Assembly: GCF_002951835.1 (NCBI RefSeq)
Contig: NZ_CP019448.1
Span: forward strand, 992,001-1,056,000
Direction: 5' to 3'
DNA: 64,000 bases
Source: Simonsiella muelleri ATCC 29453
GTDB lineage: Bacteria > Pseudomonadota > Gammaproteobacteria > Burkholderiales > Neisseriaceae
In this document: piece after piece, positions 18,896 through 28,568 of the stretch
How positions within the stretch are numbered: the stretch's first letter is position 1
Layout of the letters: every line of letters starts with the position of its first letter
Translations under genes and position numbers: made by a program
Notes under the pieces: model-generated
The model's input: the letters and a program-made list of their open reading frames with translations, nothing else
Databases searched by the model: none
Told to the model about the DNA's origin: nothing

Positions 18896-20014
18896 ATGAT
18901 TGAAAACATTAAATTACCTAAAATTTATGTCAACGCAGAATTTCAGCGTTTGTGGTGGACAAATGTGAGTGGTGGTTTGCTGATGGGCGTGTTGCTGATA
19001 TACGCGTTGTTTATCAGCGCAAAAGAAAGCAACGATTGGGGATATTTAAAGGCAATCGGTTGGGGAGGTATGTTTATTTCAGGAGTGGTTACCTATTTTT
19101 TGATAGAACGCAGCCTGAAACAAGATGTGGAATCCAATGCGTTTGACCAATTGCGAATGTCGTCTTTGTCACCATGGCAAATGGTATATTCACGGATTTT
19201 GGTTGCACCGTTATTGGCTTGGGTGGGTTTTTTGGTGGGTTGGGTATTGTTAATCGCAGCATTTGTGTTGTCTACTACTCTGGTTGATAATAATTCGTGG
19301 AATAATAATGTGCTACTGACTTTGCTGGCGTTTCCTTTGCTGGCGTGGGCGTTTGCGTGTATGGTGTTGACCAATGCACTGCAATTTGGACGCGGTTTAC
19401 GACAATGGTCAGGTTCAGCCATTCAGTTTATTTTGATGTTATTGATTAATATGATATTTCTTAATTATCTAAATTTTGATCCATTAAAAAATTTATTGTG
19501 GTCATCGGACGAGACTTATAACATTCTACAATTTTGGTTTAGGAACGTGTTGTTGGCAATTTTTGCGAGTGTGGCGGTCAATTCGGCAATGGCACAACGT
19601 CTGCATTTAAAATCGGCACATGGCGTGTTTTTAGTATTGAGTTTACTGTCGCCGCTATTATTTTCGTGGAATTTTACCAATGTAGACACCATGGCAAAGA
19701 CGCTGGTGTTATGCTACGGCTGTGCAACGATTGTGTCTATTTTGACACAAAATAATTTTCATTTAGCGCAAGGTTTTGCGGAATTAAAACAAGGGCGTTT
19801 CAGGCTGCCTGCTTGGGTGGTGTTGTTTCCATTGGGTTTGTTGGTGGCATTGCCGCTGGACGTGAATATGGCTAAACTGTATTTATTGCAGATAGGGGGA
19901 TTACTGGCGTTGGTGTGGATTTTTGCGCGGTTAAAATTGCGTTATCAAGCGATTACGATGGCGATGATGGTATATTTGTTTGGGTTCTGCTTTTTATTAT
20001 TGATTTATCCTTGA
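18896..20014 (+). CDS. ABC-2-type membrane permease partner
   Basis: 372 residues, strongly hydrophobic, with about eight to ten predicted membrane segments after a short cytoplasmic start. A hydrophilic stretch near 85-100 (SLKQDVESNAFDQLRMSSLS) resembles the coupling region of ABC-2 permeases. Its position directly after the ATPase gene supports a permease role. The substrate cannot be read from the sequence. Confidence 0.8.
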   Translation: MIENIKLPKIYVNAEFQRLWWTNVSGGLLMGVLLIYALFISAKESNDWGYLKAIGWGGMFISGVVTYFLIERSLKQDVESNAFDQLRMSSLSPWQMVYSRILVAPLLAWVGFLVGWVLLIAAFVLSTTLVDNNSWNNNVLLTLLAFPLLAWAFACMVLTNALQFGRGLRQWSGSAIQFILMLLINMIFLNYLNFDPLKNLLWSSDETYNILQFWFRNVLLAIFASVAVNSAMAQRLHLKSAHGVFLVLSLLSPLLFSWNFTNVDTMAKTLVLCYGCATIVSILTQNNFHLAQGFAELKQGRFRLPAWVVLFPLGLLVALPLDVNMAKLYLLQIGGLLALVWIFARLKLRYQAITMAMMVYLFGFCFLLLIYP

Positions 20015-20093
20015 TAAAATACCAGCGTTCAAAAAGTACAAACAAGCACAAGGTACGGTGCAACGCCACATTTTTTGAACAATTTAAATCATG

Positions 20094-20147
20094 TTTTCAG
20101 GCTGCCTGTTGTATTTTTTTGTACAATAAGCAGCCTGAAATTTTTTT
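20094..20147 (+). terminator. Nested-hairpin terminator before panB
   Basis: TTTCAGGCTGC (about 20095-20105) pairs with GCAGCCTGAAA (20130-20140), and inside it TTGTA pairs with TACAA. Seven T follow. Built from a DUS and a part-DUS. Confidence 0.65.
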
Positions 20148-20169
20148 AATTGACTTGAAAGAGAATAAA

Positions 20170-20961
20170 ATGATTAATATCAATACATTGCGAAATATGA
20201 AAACCAACGGTGACAAAATTGCCATGCTCACTTGCTACGATGCCAGTTTTGCAGCGTTGATGAATCGTGCTGGCGTGGATATGCTGTTGATTGGCGATTC
20301 ACTGGGTATGGCGGTACAAGGCAAATCGTCTACGCTACCCGTTACGCTGGACGAAATGTGCTACCACACCGCCGCCGTGTCGCGTGGCAACACCCACGCC
20401 ATGATTGTGGCGGATTTGCCATTTGGCGCATACCAAAAAAGCAAAGAGCAAGCATTTGAAGCAGCAGCCAAATTAATGGCAGCAGGCGCACACATGGTCA
20501 AATTAGAAGGCGGAGCAGTTATGGCACAAACCACCCAATTTTTGCAAGAACGTGCCATTCCCGTTTGTGCCCATATCGGTTTGACGCCACAATATGTGAA
20601 TGTGTTTGGCGGCTACAAAGTACAAGGGCGTGGTGATGCCGCCGCCGCAATATTGGCAGATGCACACGCCCATGAGCGTGCAGGTGCTGCAATGATTTTA
20701 ATGGAATGCGTTCCCAATGAATTGGCTCGACAGATTACAGAATCGGTAAAATGTCCCACAATTGGCATTGGTGCTGGGGTAGATACTGATGGGCAAGTTT
20801 TGGTAATGCATGATATGTTGGGCGTTTTCAATGGCAAAACCGCGAAATTTGTGAAAAACTTTATGGACGGACAAACCAGTATTCAGGCTGCTGTAGAAAG
20901 TTACGTTCACGCCGTGAAAGACAAAAGTTTTCCAAGTGCTGAATTCACATTTGGTGATTAA
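20170..20961 (+). CDS. panB: 3-methyl-2-oxobutanoate hydroxymethyltransferase
   Basis: First committed step of pantothenate (vitamin B5 / CoA) synthesis, using methylene-tetrahydrofolate. 263 residues from the ATG at 20170, the usual family length; a longer in-frame extension upstream crosses the terminator and is not real. Motifs: MLTCYDASFA, LIGDSLGMAVQG, DLPFGAY, MVKLEGG and PTIGIGAGVDTDGQVLV. No panC is visible nearby. Confidence 0.95.
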   Translation: MININTLRNMKTNGDKIAMLTCYDASFAALMNRAGVDMLLIGDSLGMAVQGKSSTLPVTLDEMCYHTAAVSRGNTHAMIVADLPFGAYQKSKEQAFEAAAKLMAAGAHMVKLEGGAVMAQTTQFLQERAIPVCAHIGLTPQYVNVFGGYKVQGRGDAAAAILADAHAHERAGAAMILMECVPNELARQITESVKCPTIGIGAGVDTDGQVLVMHDMLGVFNGKTAKFVKNFMDGQTSIQAAVESYVHAVKDKSFPSAEFTFGD

Positions 20962-20985
20962 TCAATCCAATCACAGGATAAAATC

Positions 20986-22233
20986 ATGCAAAACTACATT
21001 ACCCAAATCGCGCAACAAGCCAAAGCCGCCTTTTACGAATTGGCAAACGCCGACAGCGCAGCCAAAAATTTCGCTCTGTTGCGTTTAGCTGAATTGATTG
21101 GCGAACATGAATCTGCTCTGCTGGCTGCCAATGCACAAGATATTGAATTAGCAAAACAAAAAAATTTATCAGATGCCATGATTGACCGTTTGAAAATCAG
21201 TTCAGGCAGCCTGAAAAACATGATTGACGGTTTACAACAAATCGCTGCTTTGCCTGATCCGATTGGTGAAATGGACGAATTTCGTTTGCGCCCCAATGGG
21301 TTACGCATCGGTAAAATGCGCGTACCGCTTGGCGTCATTGGCATGATTTACGAAGCACGTCCAAATGTAACCATTGACGCAGCGGCATTGTGTTTAAAAT
21401 CGGGCAATGCCTGCATATTGCGTGGGGGCAGTGAAGCTTTTAGCAGCAATATGGCGTTAGCAAAATTAATTAAACAGGCGTTAAAAGAAGCTAAACTGCC
21501 TGAAAATGCAGTATGTTTTGTAGAAAATACTGACCGCGAAAGTGTAGGTGCAATGCTGCAAGCAGTTGATTTAATTGATGTGATTATTCCACGTGGTGGC
21601 AAAAATTTGGTGGCACGAGTTACCGAGCAAGCGCGTGTGCCTGTGATTAAGCATTTGGACGGCATTTGCCACATTTATGTGGACGAGTCCGCCGACAGCA
21701 ACAAAGCAATTAATATTGTGTTCAACGCCAAAACATCGCGTTGCGGTACGTGTAACACAGTAGAAACGCTGCTGATTCATCAAAATCGTGCGGCAGAGTT
21801 ATTGCCTAACATTGCGGCAAAATTAGCCGAGAAAAACGTGGAAATGCGTGGCTGCGAGCGTACGCGCGAAATTTTGCCCGATATTCAGGCAGCCTGCGAA
21901 GAAGATTGGGCAACCGAATATTTGGCGTTGATTTTGTCAATTAAGATTGTAGATGATTTTGGTGCGGCAGTTTCACATATTAATCAATATGGTAGTCATC
22001 ACACCGACAGCATCATCACCGAAAATTACACGCGTGCAAACCAATTTTTGCGCTTAGTAGACAGTGCAAGTGTCATGGTCAATGCGTCCACGCGTTTTGC
22101 TGATGGTTTTGAATATGGTTTGGGTGCTGAAATCGGTATTTCTACCGATAAAATTCATGTACGAGGTCCTGTGGGTTTGCATGGTTTGACCTCACAAAAA
22201 TGGGTGGTGTTAGGCGATGGTCAAATCCGCTAA
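20986..22233 (+). CDS. proA: Gamma-glutamyl phosphate reductase
   Basis: Second step of proline synthesis: NADPH-dependent reduction of glutamyl phosphate. 415 residues. Motifs include YEARPNVTIDAAALCLKSGN, RGGSEAF, IPRGGKNLV and the catalytic cysteine region SRCGTCNTVETLL near residue 250. An in-frame DUS at 21201-21215 encodes SGSLK. It starts 24 bases after panB and is probably co-transcribed. proB is not in the window. Confidence 0.95.
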   Translation: MQNYITQIAQQAKAAFYELANADSAAKNFALLRLAELIGEHESALLAANAQDIELAKQKNLSDAMIDRLKISSGSLKNMIDGLQQIAALPDPIGEMDEFRLRPNGLRIGKMRVPLGVIGMIYEARPNVTIDAAALCLKSGNACILRGGSEAFSSNMALAKLIKQALKEAKLPENAVCFVENTDRESVGAMLQAVDLIDVIIPRGGKNLVARVTEQARVPVIKHLDGICHIYVDESADSNKAINIVFNAKTSRCGTCNTVETLLIHQNRAAELLPNIAAKLAEKNVEMRGCERTREILPDIQAACEEDWATEYLALILSIKIVDDFGAAVSHINQYGSHHTDSIITENYTRANQFLRLVDSASVMVNASTRFADGFEYGLGAEIGISTDKIHVRGPVGLHGLTSQKWVVLGDGQIR

Positions 22234-22239
22234 TTTGTT

Positions 22240-22254
22240 TTCAGGCAGCCTGAA
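22240..22254. repeat. DNA uptake sequence
   Basis: Exact TTCAGGCAGCCTGAA six bases after the proA stop. Confidence 0.9.
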
Positions 22255-22281
22255 TATTTATTATTTTGTTTATTTATTATT

Positions 22282-24480
22282 ATGAAAACTCCTGTAATAG
22301 ATACTAAATTAATCAATACATTACCTGTTTTCCTAAGCTGTACACTGATTTCGCTGTGGGTGTACTTCACGAACGACAACAACGCCGCGCCTGCATTGAT
22401 GCTGGGCATTATTGCAGGCGGATTGGTGGATTTGGACAACGGTTTAACTGGAAAATTAAAAAATTTGCTGTTTACGTTGTTGACGTTTGCGATATCGTCT
22501 TTGTCGGTGCAAATGGCGTTTCACAGCGCAGTGGGCTTGACGCTGACATTTACTGTGTTGGCGTTTGTGTTCACTTATGTGGGGGCGGCTGGTGTACGGT
22601 TTCGGACGATTGCATTTGGCACGTTGGCGGTGGCGATTTATACCACACTGACCCATAATCCACACGCAGCTTGGTATTTGAATACCATTATGATTTTATT
22701 GGGAACTTTGGTTTACAGTGCATTGGCGGTATTGATACACGTTGCCTTTCCGCACCGCCCTGTACAGGAGAATATGGCGAATGCGTATGACAGTTTGGCG
22801 CGTTATTTGAATGCGAAAGCCGAGTTTTTTAATCCCGATGAAATTGACCAATTGGCACAACAGCAAACGCAATTGGCAATGTTAAATAGTCAAGTAAGTC
22901 AAACATTTAATCAATGTCGCAGCGCGTTATTTTACCGAATGCGCGGACAACATCGCCATCCACGCACGGCGCGAATGCTGCATTATTATTTTGTTGCACA
23001 AGATATTCATGAACGCATTAGCTCCAGTCATGTGGATTATCAAACGTTTGCGCGAGAAATGGAACACACTGATTTCATTTTTAGAATTAGATGGTTACTT
23101 ACACAACAAGCCCATGCGTGTCGTGATGTGGCACAAGCCTTACGCAATAATCATGAATATATGATTGATGAAAAAATCAATCGTGCCACATCGGGCGCAT
23201 ATCAATCATTAAAATATTATTCGGAGAAAAATCAAAATATTGATATGCAATCCATTCGCCGATTATTGGACAATGTGAGCTGTGTAACGTATCAGCTTTC
23301 GCATCTTGCCAATCCACAACTTGATGATTATGCAATACATTCTGACAAAACACGCATTTATGCACCCGAACAAAATAATTGGCGGCATGTTTCAGGCAGC
23401 CTGAAACAACATTTCACGGTTAAATCATCGATTTTTCGTCATGCGGTGCGCATGGCGATGGTAGCGTTTGTGTGTGTGATTGTGATTCAATTGATTCACG
23501 CGCTGGGTTTGAATCAAAATGATTTGAGTGCAGGATTTTGGATTTTGCTAACGGCGGTTTTCGTCTGTCAACCCAACTACTCCACGACACAAAGCCGTGT
23601 TATTGAACGAATTATCGGTACGGCTGGTGGCGTACTGGTTGGTTCAACTTTGCCGTTGTTGAGTGTGGGGCTGGCGGATAAATTGGTGGTAGCGAGTTTG
23701 GCGACCGTGCTGTTTTTCTTTTTCCGTACCCACAAATACCGATTTTCCACTTTTTTCATTACTATTCAAGCATTAACGGGATTTTCCATTATTGGATTAG
23801 ACATTGCACATTTTTTCTGGGCACGACTTTTGGACACGATTATTGGCGCAGGCATTGCGGGCGTGGCGGTTTACCATTTGTGGCCTGATTGGAAATATGT
23901 TTCGCTGGAGCGCATCGCAGTATCTGCTGTACACAGCAATGCTGGTTATTTATCTGCCGTATTAAATGAATTAGAACAAGGAATTAGTGATGATGTACAA
24001 TACCGTTTAGCACGGCGAAACAGTTACGACCAAGCTGCCACATTGTCCAGTATCGTGTCGGACTTGGCAAGCGAACCCAATAAACACGGCGAACGCGTCC
24101 AAACAGGATTTTCTTTGCTCAATACGCATTATTCTTTGATTAGCCATATTGCGGCGTTGGGGGCGTATCGTGATAAAATGGTGCGCGATAATAGTGAATT
24201 TTTACAACAATTTAATATAATCAGCCATCAAATCATCAATTTATTGGAAAAATTAGCAGATTTGTCATATGATGATTTTCAGGCTGCCTATACGCCTATT
24301 CAAGAAAATTTAACCCGATTGTCGCAATTATTTTCGCCCAATCACCACGAACAAAATCAGATTTTATGGCAACAAATGAGTGCAATTAGCAATTTATTGC
24401 CACATTATTATCAAGCGTTGCACCATACTTTCAGGCAGCCTGAAAATACACATTCTTCTTTACAGAAAGTAATCCTATGA
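22282..24480 (+). CDS. yccS: YccS/FUSC-family inner membrane protein
   Basis: 732 residues with the duplicated architecture of the YccS/YhfK family: a block of about six membrane segments (about 15-160), a soluble helical middle part (about 165-375), a second membrane block (about 385-540) and a soluble C-terminus. Related to fusaric-acid-resistance/aromatic-acid efflux proteins; the physiological substrate is unknown. In-frame DUS copies encode SGSLKQH (23391-23405) and FRQPEN (24430-24444). The stop overlaps the gmk start by 4 bases (ATGA), implying coupling. Confidence 0.87.
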   Translation: MKTPVIDTKLINTLPVFLSCTLISLWVYFTNDNNAAPALMLGIIAGGLVDLDNGLTGKLKNLLFTLLTFAISSLSVQMAFHSAVGLTLTFTVLAFVFTYVGAAGVRFRTIAFGTLAVAIYTTLTHNPHAAWYLNTIMILLGTLVYSALAVLIHVAFPHRPVQENMANAYDSLARYLNAKAEFFNPDEIDQLAQQQTQLAMLNSQVSQTFNQCRSALFYRMRGQHRHPRTARMLHYYFVAQDIHERISSSHVDYQTFAREMEHTDFIFRIRWLLTQQAHACRDVAQALRNNHEYMIDEKINRATSGAYQSLKYYSEKNQNIDMQSIRRLLDNVSCVTYQLSHLANPQLDDYAIHSDKTRIYAPEQNNWRHVSGSLKQHFTVKSSIFRHAVRMAMVAFVCVIVIQLIHALGLNQNDLSAGFWILLTAVFVCQPNYSTTQSRVIERIIGTAGGVLVGSTLPLLSVGLADKLVVASLATVLFFFFRTHKYRFSTFFITIQALTGFSIIGLDIAHFFWARLLDTIIGAGIAGVAVYHLWPDWKYVSLERIAVSAVHSNAGYLSAVLNELEQGISDDVQYRLARRNSYDQAATLSSIVSDLASEPNKHGERVQTGFSLLNTHYSLISHIAALGAYRDKMVRDNSEFLQQFNIISHQIINLLEKLADLSYDDFQAAYTPIQENLTRLSQLFSPNHHEQNQILWQQMSAISNLLPHYYQALHHTFRQPENTHSSLQKVIL

Positions 24481-25094
24481 ATGCACAACATATTGGCAAT
24501 ATTTTCATTATTTCTGCCGCATCTGGAACAGGCAAAACCACGTTGGTATCGCGCCTGACGCATCATTATGACACGATTCGCGTTGCGGTATCACACACCA
24601 CGCGCCCACCACGCGAAGGAGAACAGCATGGTAAACAGTATTACTTTGTTTCGCCTGAAAAATTTATGCAATTGGTCGGAGACGGGGTGTTTTTGGAACA
24701 CGCGCAAGTATTTGGCAATTATTATGGCACAAGTATGTTGGAAGTCCGTGAATTAATTAACAAAGGTGTTGATGTGATTTTGGAAATTGATGTGCAAGGT
24801 GCAACGCAAATTCGCCAAGCCTTACCCAATGCCATTAGCATTTTCATTCTGCCACCATCGCTTGCGGTGCTGGAAGAACGCCTGCGTAAACGCAAAACCG
24901 ATAGCGAAGATGTGATTGTGCGCCGACTCAACGAAGCGCGTCATGAAATTCAACAAGCCATTGAATTTGATTATATTGTGGTCAACAATGATTTGGTAGA
25001 AACCGAAAATCATTTGTTGAGCATTATTCGTTCACAACGTTTCAGGCAGCCTTTACAAATGGAAACCATTGAAAAAATTTTAAAAAATCAGTAG
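24477..25094 (+). CDS. gmk: Guanylate kinase
   Basis: Phosphorylates GMP to GDP. 205 residues with the P-loop SAASGTGKTTLV, the GMP-binding SHTTRPPREGEQHGKQYYFV and DVILEIDVQGATQIR. It overlaps yccS by 4 bases and precedes rpoZ, the usual gmk-rpoZ arrangement. Confidence 0.96.
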   Translation: MNAQHIGNIFIISAASGTGKTTLVSRLTHHYDTIRVAVSHTTRPPREGEQHGKQYYFVSPEKFMQLVGDGVFLEHAQVFGNYYGTSMLEVRELINKGVDVILEIDVQGATQIRQALPNAISIFILPPSLAVLEERLRKRKTDSEDVIVRRLNEARHEIQQAIEFDYIVVNNDLVETENHLLSIIRSQRFRQPLQMETIEKILKNQ

Positions 25095-25140
25095 AATCCG
25101 TCCAGCATTATTTTATTTTTTGACTGAAGAAAGAAACAAA

Positions 25141-25347
25141 ATGTCTCGTATTACTGTAGAAGATTGCATCAGCAAAATTCCCAATCATTTTGATTTGACT
25201 TTGGCGGCGGCACGCCGTGCGCGCCAATTGGAAAATGGCACGTCGCCTTTGATTGACGATGTCCGCAACAACAAAGCAACTGTAACCGCATTACGGGAAA
25301 TTGCTGCAGGACAAATTGGTGCAGAAATTTTGGCGCGTAATAAATAA
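25141..25347 (+). CDS. rpoZ: RNA polymerase omega subunit
   Basis: 68 residues from the ATG at 25141; the upstream in-frame TTG is not used, since MSRITVEDC matches the canonical N-terminus. Contains NHFDLTLAAARRARQL and a conserved KATVTALREIAAG. Assists RNA polymerase assembly. It lies 46 bases after gmk and is ended by a DUS-type hairpin. Confidence 0.95.
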   Translation: MSRITVEDCISKIPNHFDLTLAAARRARQLENGTSPLIDDVRNNKATVTALREIAAGQIGAEILARNK

Positions 25348-25357
25348 ATCCTCTTTT

Positions 25358-25402
25358 TTCAGGCTGCCTTTTTTGTATTGAATGCAATTAAGGCAGCCTG
25401 AA
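25358..25402 (+). terminator. DUS-type hairpin after rpoZ
   Basis: TTCAGGCTGCCTT (25358-25370) pairs with AAGGCAGCCTGAA (25390-25402), a perfect 13-bp stem, with T-rich loop sequence. It ends 18 bases before the folA start. Confidence 0.65.
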
Positions 25403-25420
25403 TCCTTTGGTAAACGGATA

Positions 25421-25915
25421 ATGAATATACAACAACAAAAAATTACTTTGGTTGCAGCATTGGCAGAAAATCGCGTAATTGGTATGAATAATGACATTCC
25501 ATGGCATATTCCCGAAGATTTTGCTTTTTTTAAACAATATACTTCTCACAAACCCGTGATTATGGGACGCAATACTTGGGAAAGTTTACCGCGCAAACCT
25601 TTGCCCAATCGCCGCAATATGGTGATTGACTTTGAACCAGTGGCGTTATCGGGAGCGGAAGTGTTTACCAGTCTTCAGGCTGCCTTTGATGCGTGCGCTG
25701 ATGAACCTGAAGTGATTGTGATGGGAGGGGGGCAGATTTATGCGTTGGCATTGCCTTTTGCCACGGATTTGCGTTTGACGGAAATCAAATTATCACCACA
25801 AGGAACGGTATTTTTTCCAGAATTCAGCTTGACTCAATGGCAAGAAATGTCGCGTCAATCGCATCAAAGTATCAATGGTGTGGCGTTTGATTTTGTGCAT
25901 TATGTGCGAATTTAA
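25421..25915 (+). CDS. folA: Dihydrofolate reductase
   Basis: Reduces dihydrofolate to tetrahydrofolate. 164 residues from the ATG at 25421, the normal length; the longer frame would run through the terminator hairpin. Motifs: ALAENRVIGMNNDIPWHIPED (catalytic Asp), MGRNTWESLP and VMGGGQIYALAL. It pairs functionally with thyA near 62 kb, which produces dihydrofolate. Confidence 0.95.
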   Translation: MNIQQQKITLVAALAENRVIGMNNDIPWHIPEDFAFFKQYTSHKPVIMGRNTWESLPRKPLPNRRNMVIDFEPVALSGAEVFTSLQAAFDACADEPEVIVMGGGQIYALALPFATDLRLTEIKLSPQGTVFFPEFSLTQWQEMSRQSHQSINGVAFDFVHYVRI

Positions 25916-26011
25916 TCCAATCCCAACACTGCCATAATATGTTGATTATCATTGGTAAAATATGGCACTAAACGAAATGCCATCACACCAAATGAATAAG
26001 ATAACGCAAAA

Positions 26012-26053
26012 ACTTCAGGCAGCCTGAAAATCATCTTTCAGGCTGCCTGAAGT
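26012..26053. terminator. Perfect 18-bp DUS-pair hairpin between convergent folA and pnp
   Basis: ACTTCAGGCAGCCTGAAA (26012-26029), loop ATCATC, then its exact complement (26036-26053). It lies between convergent genes and could terminate both. Confidence 0.75.
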
Positions 26054-26074
26054 TATTTTGATTGAAAAATCAAA

Positions 26075-28186
26075 TTATTCTGCTTGTTGTTCGGGTTGTT
26101 CCAGCAAAGCTTTCATAGACAAACGCACACGACCGCGCTCATCTACTTCCAATGCTTTCACTGTCACGGTTTGACCCACTTGCAGATAATCACTCACATT
26201 TTTCACACGCTCGTGAGTGATTTGGCTGATATGCACCAAACCGTCTTTCCCTGGCATAATGGTAACAATTGCACCAACATTATTGTCTAGCAACTTAACC
26301 ACTTGACCTTCATATACTTTTCCGACTTCCACTTCAGCCGTAATCATTTCAATACGCGCTTTAGCGGCTTCACCCGCTTCGGCGGTTGTGGCAGCAATGG
26401 TTACCACGCCATCATCAGCGATGTTGATTTCAGTGTTGGTTTCAGCGGTAATGGCACGAATGGTTTCCCCTCCTTTACCGATGACTTCACGGATTTTATC
26501 AGGGTTAATTTTCATGGTATACAAACGTGGCGCGTGTTGCGACAATTCTTGCGGACCTTCTACGGCGGCTTGCATTTGCGTCAAAATATGCAAACGTGCT
26601 TCTTTGGCTTGTGCCAACGCGATTTGCATAATTTCTTTGGTAATACCTTGAATTTTAATGTCCATTTGTAAAGCAGTAACGCCTTCTGTTGTTCCTGCCA
26701 CTTTGAAATCCATGTCGCCTAAATGGTCTTCATCGCCCAAAATGTCGGTCAATACGGCAAACTTATTGTCTTCCAAAATCAAACCCATTGCCACGCCAGC
26801 AACGTGCGCTTTCAATGGTACACCAGCCGACAATAAGCTTAAGCAACCACCGCAAACAGATGCCATGGAAGATGAGCCATTGGATTCGGTAATTTCAGAA
26901 ACCACGCGCATGGTGTAGTTGAAATCTTCGGGTTTAGGCAATACTGCAACCAAAGCACGTTTTGCCAAACGACCGTGTCCAATTTCGCGGCGTTTGGGTG
27001 CGCCCACGCGACCGACTTCGCCAGTTGAGTACGGTGGGAAATTGTAGTGCAACATAAAGCGATCAGTGTATTCGCCACTCAACGCATCAATAATTTGTTC
27101 ATCGCGAGATGTACCCAAAGTTGCCACTGCCAACGCTTGTGTTTCGCCGCGTGTGAATAAAGCAGAGCCGTGCGTGCGTGGTAACACATTGGTTTGAATA
27201 TTGATTGGGCGAACGGTGCGTGTGTCTCGTCCGTCAATGCGTGGTTGTCCTGCCAAAATTTGACCGCGTACCACTTCTGCTTCTAAATGTTTGAAAATGC
27301 CTTTGATTTCGTTTTTAGCTAATGTATCGGTTTCTTCGGTAATCAATGCAGCTTCAACAGCAGCCCATGCTTCATCCAATTTGGCAGAACGTGCTTGTTT
27401 AGAGCGAATTTTGAATGCTTCAGCAATCAGGCTGCCTGAAATATCTTTGATTTTAGCGACTAAATCGTTGTTGGTTTCGGGGGCTTTCCAGTCCCACAAT
27501 TCTGGATTAACCATGCTGGCTAATTCGTTGATGGCGGCAATCACGGTTTGCATTTGTTCATGACCATACACCACCGCGCCCAACATCACATCTTCAGGCA
27601 AAATATTGGCTTCAGATTCAACCATTAACACCGCAGATTCTGTACCTGCCACAACCAAATCCAATTGAGAACGGTGCATTTGGTGTTTGGTTGGATTCAA
27701 AACATAAGTGTCGTTGATGTAGCCCACACGCGCCGCACCAATCGGGCCCGCAAATGGCACACCACTCAACACCAATGCCGCAGATGCGCCAATCATCGCA
27801 GGAATATCACTATCAATTTCAGGGTCGCACGAAATCACCATCGCCACAATTTGAATATCGTGATAAAAACCTTCAGGGAACAATGGACGAATTGGACGAT
27901 CAATTAAGCGACTGGTTAAAATTTCTTTTTCGCTTTGTTTGCTTTCACGTTTGAAGAAACCGCCAGGAATTTTACCTGCGGCGTAAGTACGTTCAAAATA
28001 ATCTACGGTTAAAGGGAAAAAGTCTTGACCTTCTTTCACGTCTTTATTGGTTGTAACCGCCACCAATACAACAGTATCACCCATAGACACTTTCACAGCC
28101 GCCGCCGCTTGACGTGCGATTTCACCTGTTTCCAGTGTAACTTGTTGATTACCATATCGGAATGTCTTAACGTGTTTATTAAACAT
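26075..28186 (-). CDS. pnp: Polyribonucleotide nucleotidyltransferase (PNPase)
   Basis: 3'-5' phosphorolytic exoribonuclease of the RNA degradosome. 703 residues from the ATG at 28186 (MFNKHVKTF), preceded by TTAGGATT; an in-frame extension to 28246 is unlikely. Two RNase PH domains (KIPGGFFKRE, RPIRPLFPEG, and later RTHGSALFTRGETQ), a KH domain (IREVIGKGGETIRAI, near 560) and a C-terminal S1 domain (GAIVTIMPGKDGLVHISQI). The core DUS 12-mer AGGCTGCCTGAA near 27430 is in frame. Confidence 0.97.
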   Translation of the reverse strand: MFNKHVKTFRYGNQQVTLETGEIARQAAAAVKVSMGDTVVLVAVTTNKDVKEGQDFFPLTVDYFERTYAAGKIPGGFFKRESKQSEKEILTSRLIDRPIRPLFPEGFYHDIQIVAMVISCDPEIDSDIPAMIGASAALVLSGVPFAGPIGAARVGYINDTYVLNPTKHQMHRSQLDLVVAGTESAVLMVESEANILPEDVMLGAVVYGHEQMQTVIAAINELASMVNPELWDWKAPETNNDLVAKIKDISGSLIAEAFKIRSKQARSAKLDEAWAAVEAALITEETDTLAKNEIKGIFKHLEAEVVRGQILAGQPRIDGRDTRTVRPINIQTNVLPRTHGSALFTRGETQALAVATLGTSRDEQIIDALSGEYTDRFMLHYNFPPYSTGEVGRVGAPKRREIGHGRLAKRALVAVLPKPEDFNYTMRVVSEITESNGSSSMASVCGGCLSLLSAGVPLKAHVAGVAMGLILEDNKFAVLTDILGDEDHLGDMDFKVAGTTEGVTALQMDIKIQGITKEIMQIALAQAKEARLHILTQMQAAVEGPQELSQHAPRLYTMKINPDKIREVIGKGGETIRAITAETNTEINIADDGVVTIAATTAEAGEAAKARIEMITAEVEVGKVYEGQVVKLLDNNVGAIVTIMPGKDGLVHISQITHERVKNVSDYLQVGQTVTVKALEVDERGRVRLSMKALLEQPEQQAE

Positions 28187-28568
28187 ATTGAATCCTAATT
28201 GAGTCTTAATAGAAAAACCCGCCGCTAAAACACTAATGATGCACACTGAATTAAACGCAAAATGTGCATGGTTAGGGTTTCAGACGGACAAGGTTGGTTG
28301 ATAAAGATGTGAATTTTAACAGGACTACGCGTCTAATGAAACACATTCACAAACATCATTGTATTCAGGTTGCCTAATTGTGCACGACAAAAATGGTTTG
28401 AATGCGGTGGACGTGATTGCCTTGTCGTATTTTAAATTTATTCAAATAATTCAAAAAAGGTAGATTTATCAGGTAAAATCCTGTTTTTTAAACCCTGTCG
28501 CAATTGCCACAGAAGAACAAATTTGTTTTCAGGCTGCCTGAAAACAAATGGTTACGGAGAATCCATTT
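28187..28568. other. Divergent intergenic region pnp / rluB
   Basis: No gene seen; rpsO, often next to pnp, is absent. Contains a part-DUS (ATTCAGGTTGCCT) near 28363 and a DUS at 28528-28542 embedded in a longer palindrome, ATTTGTTTTCAGGCTGCCTGAAAACAAAT, just before rluB. Promoters for both genes must lie here, but I cannot assign boxes with confidence. Confidence 0.5.

Noticed and set aside
19915..20169. N-terminal extension of PanB
   Set aside because: It would overlap the ABC permease gene and run through a terminator hairpin; the family length of 263 fits the ATG at 20170.
28187..28246. 20-residue N-terminal extension of PNPase
   Set aside because: MFNKHVKTF at 28186 is the normal start with TTAGGATT upstream.
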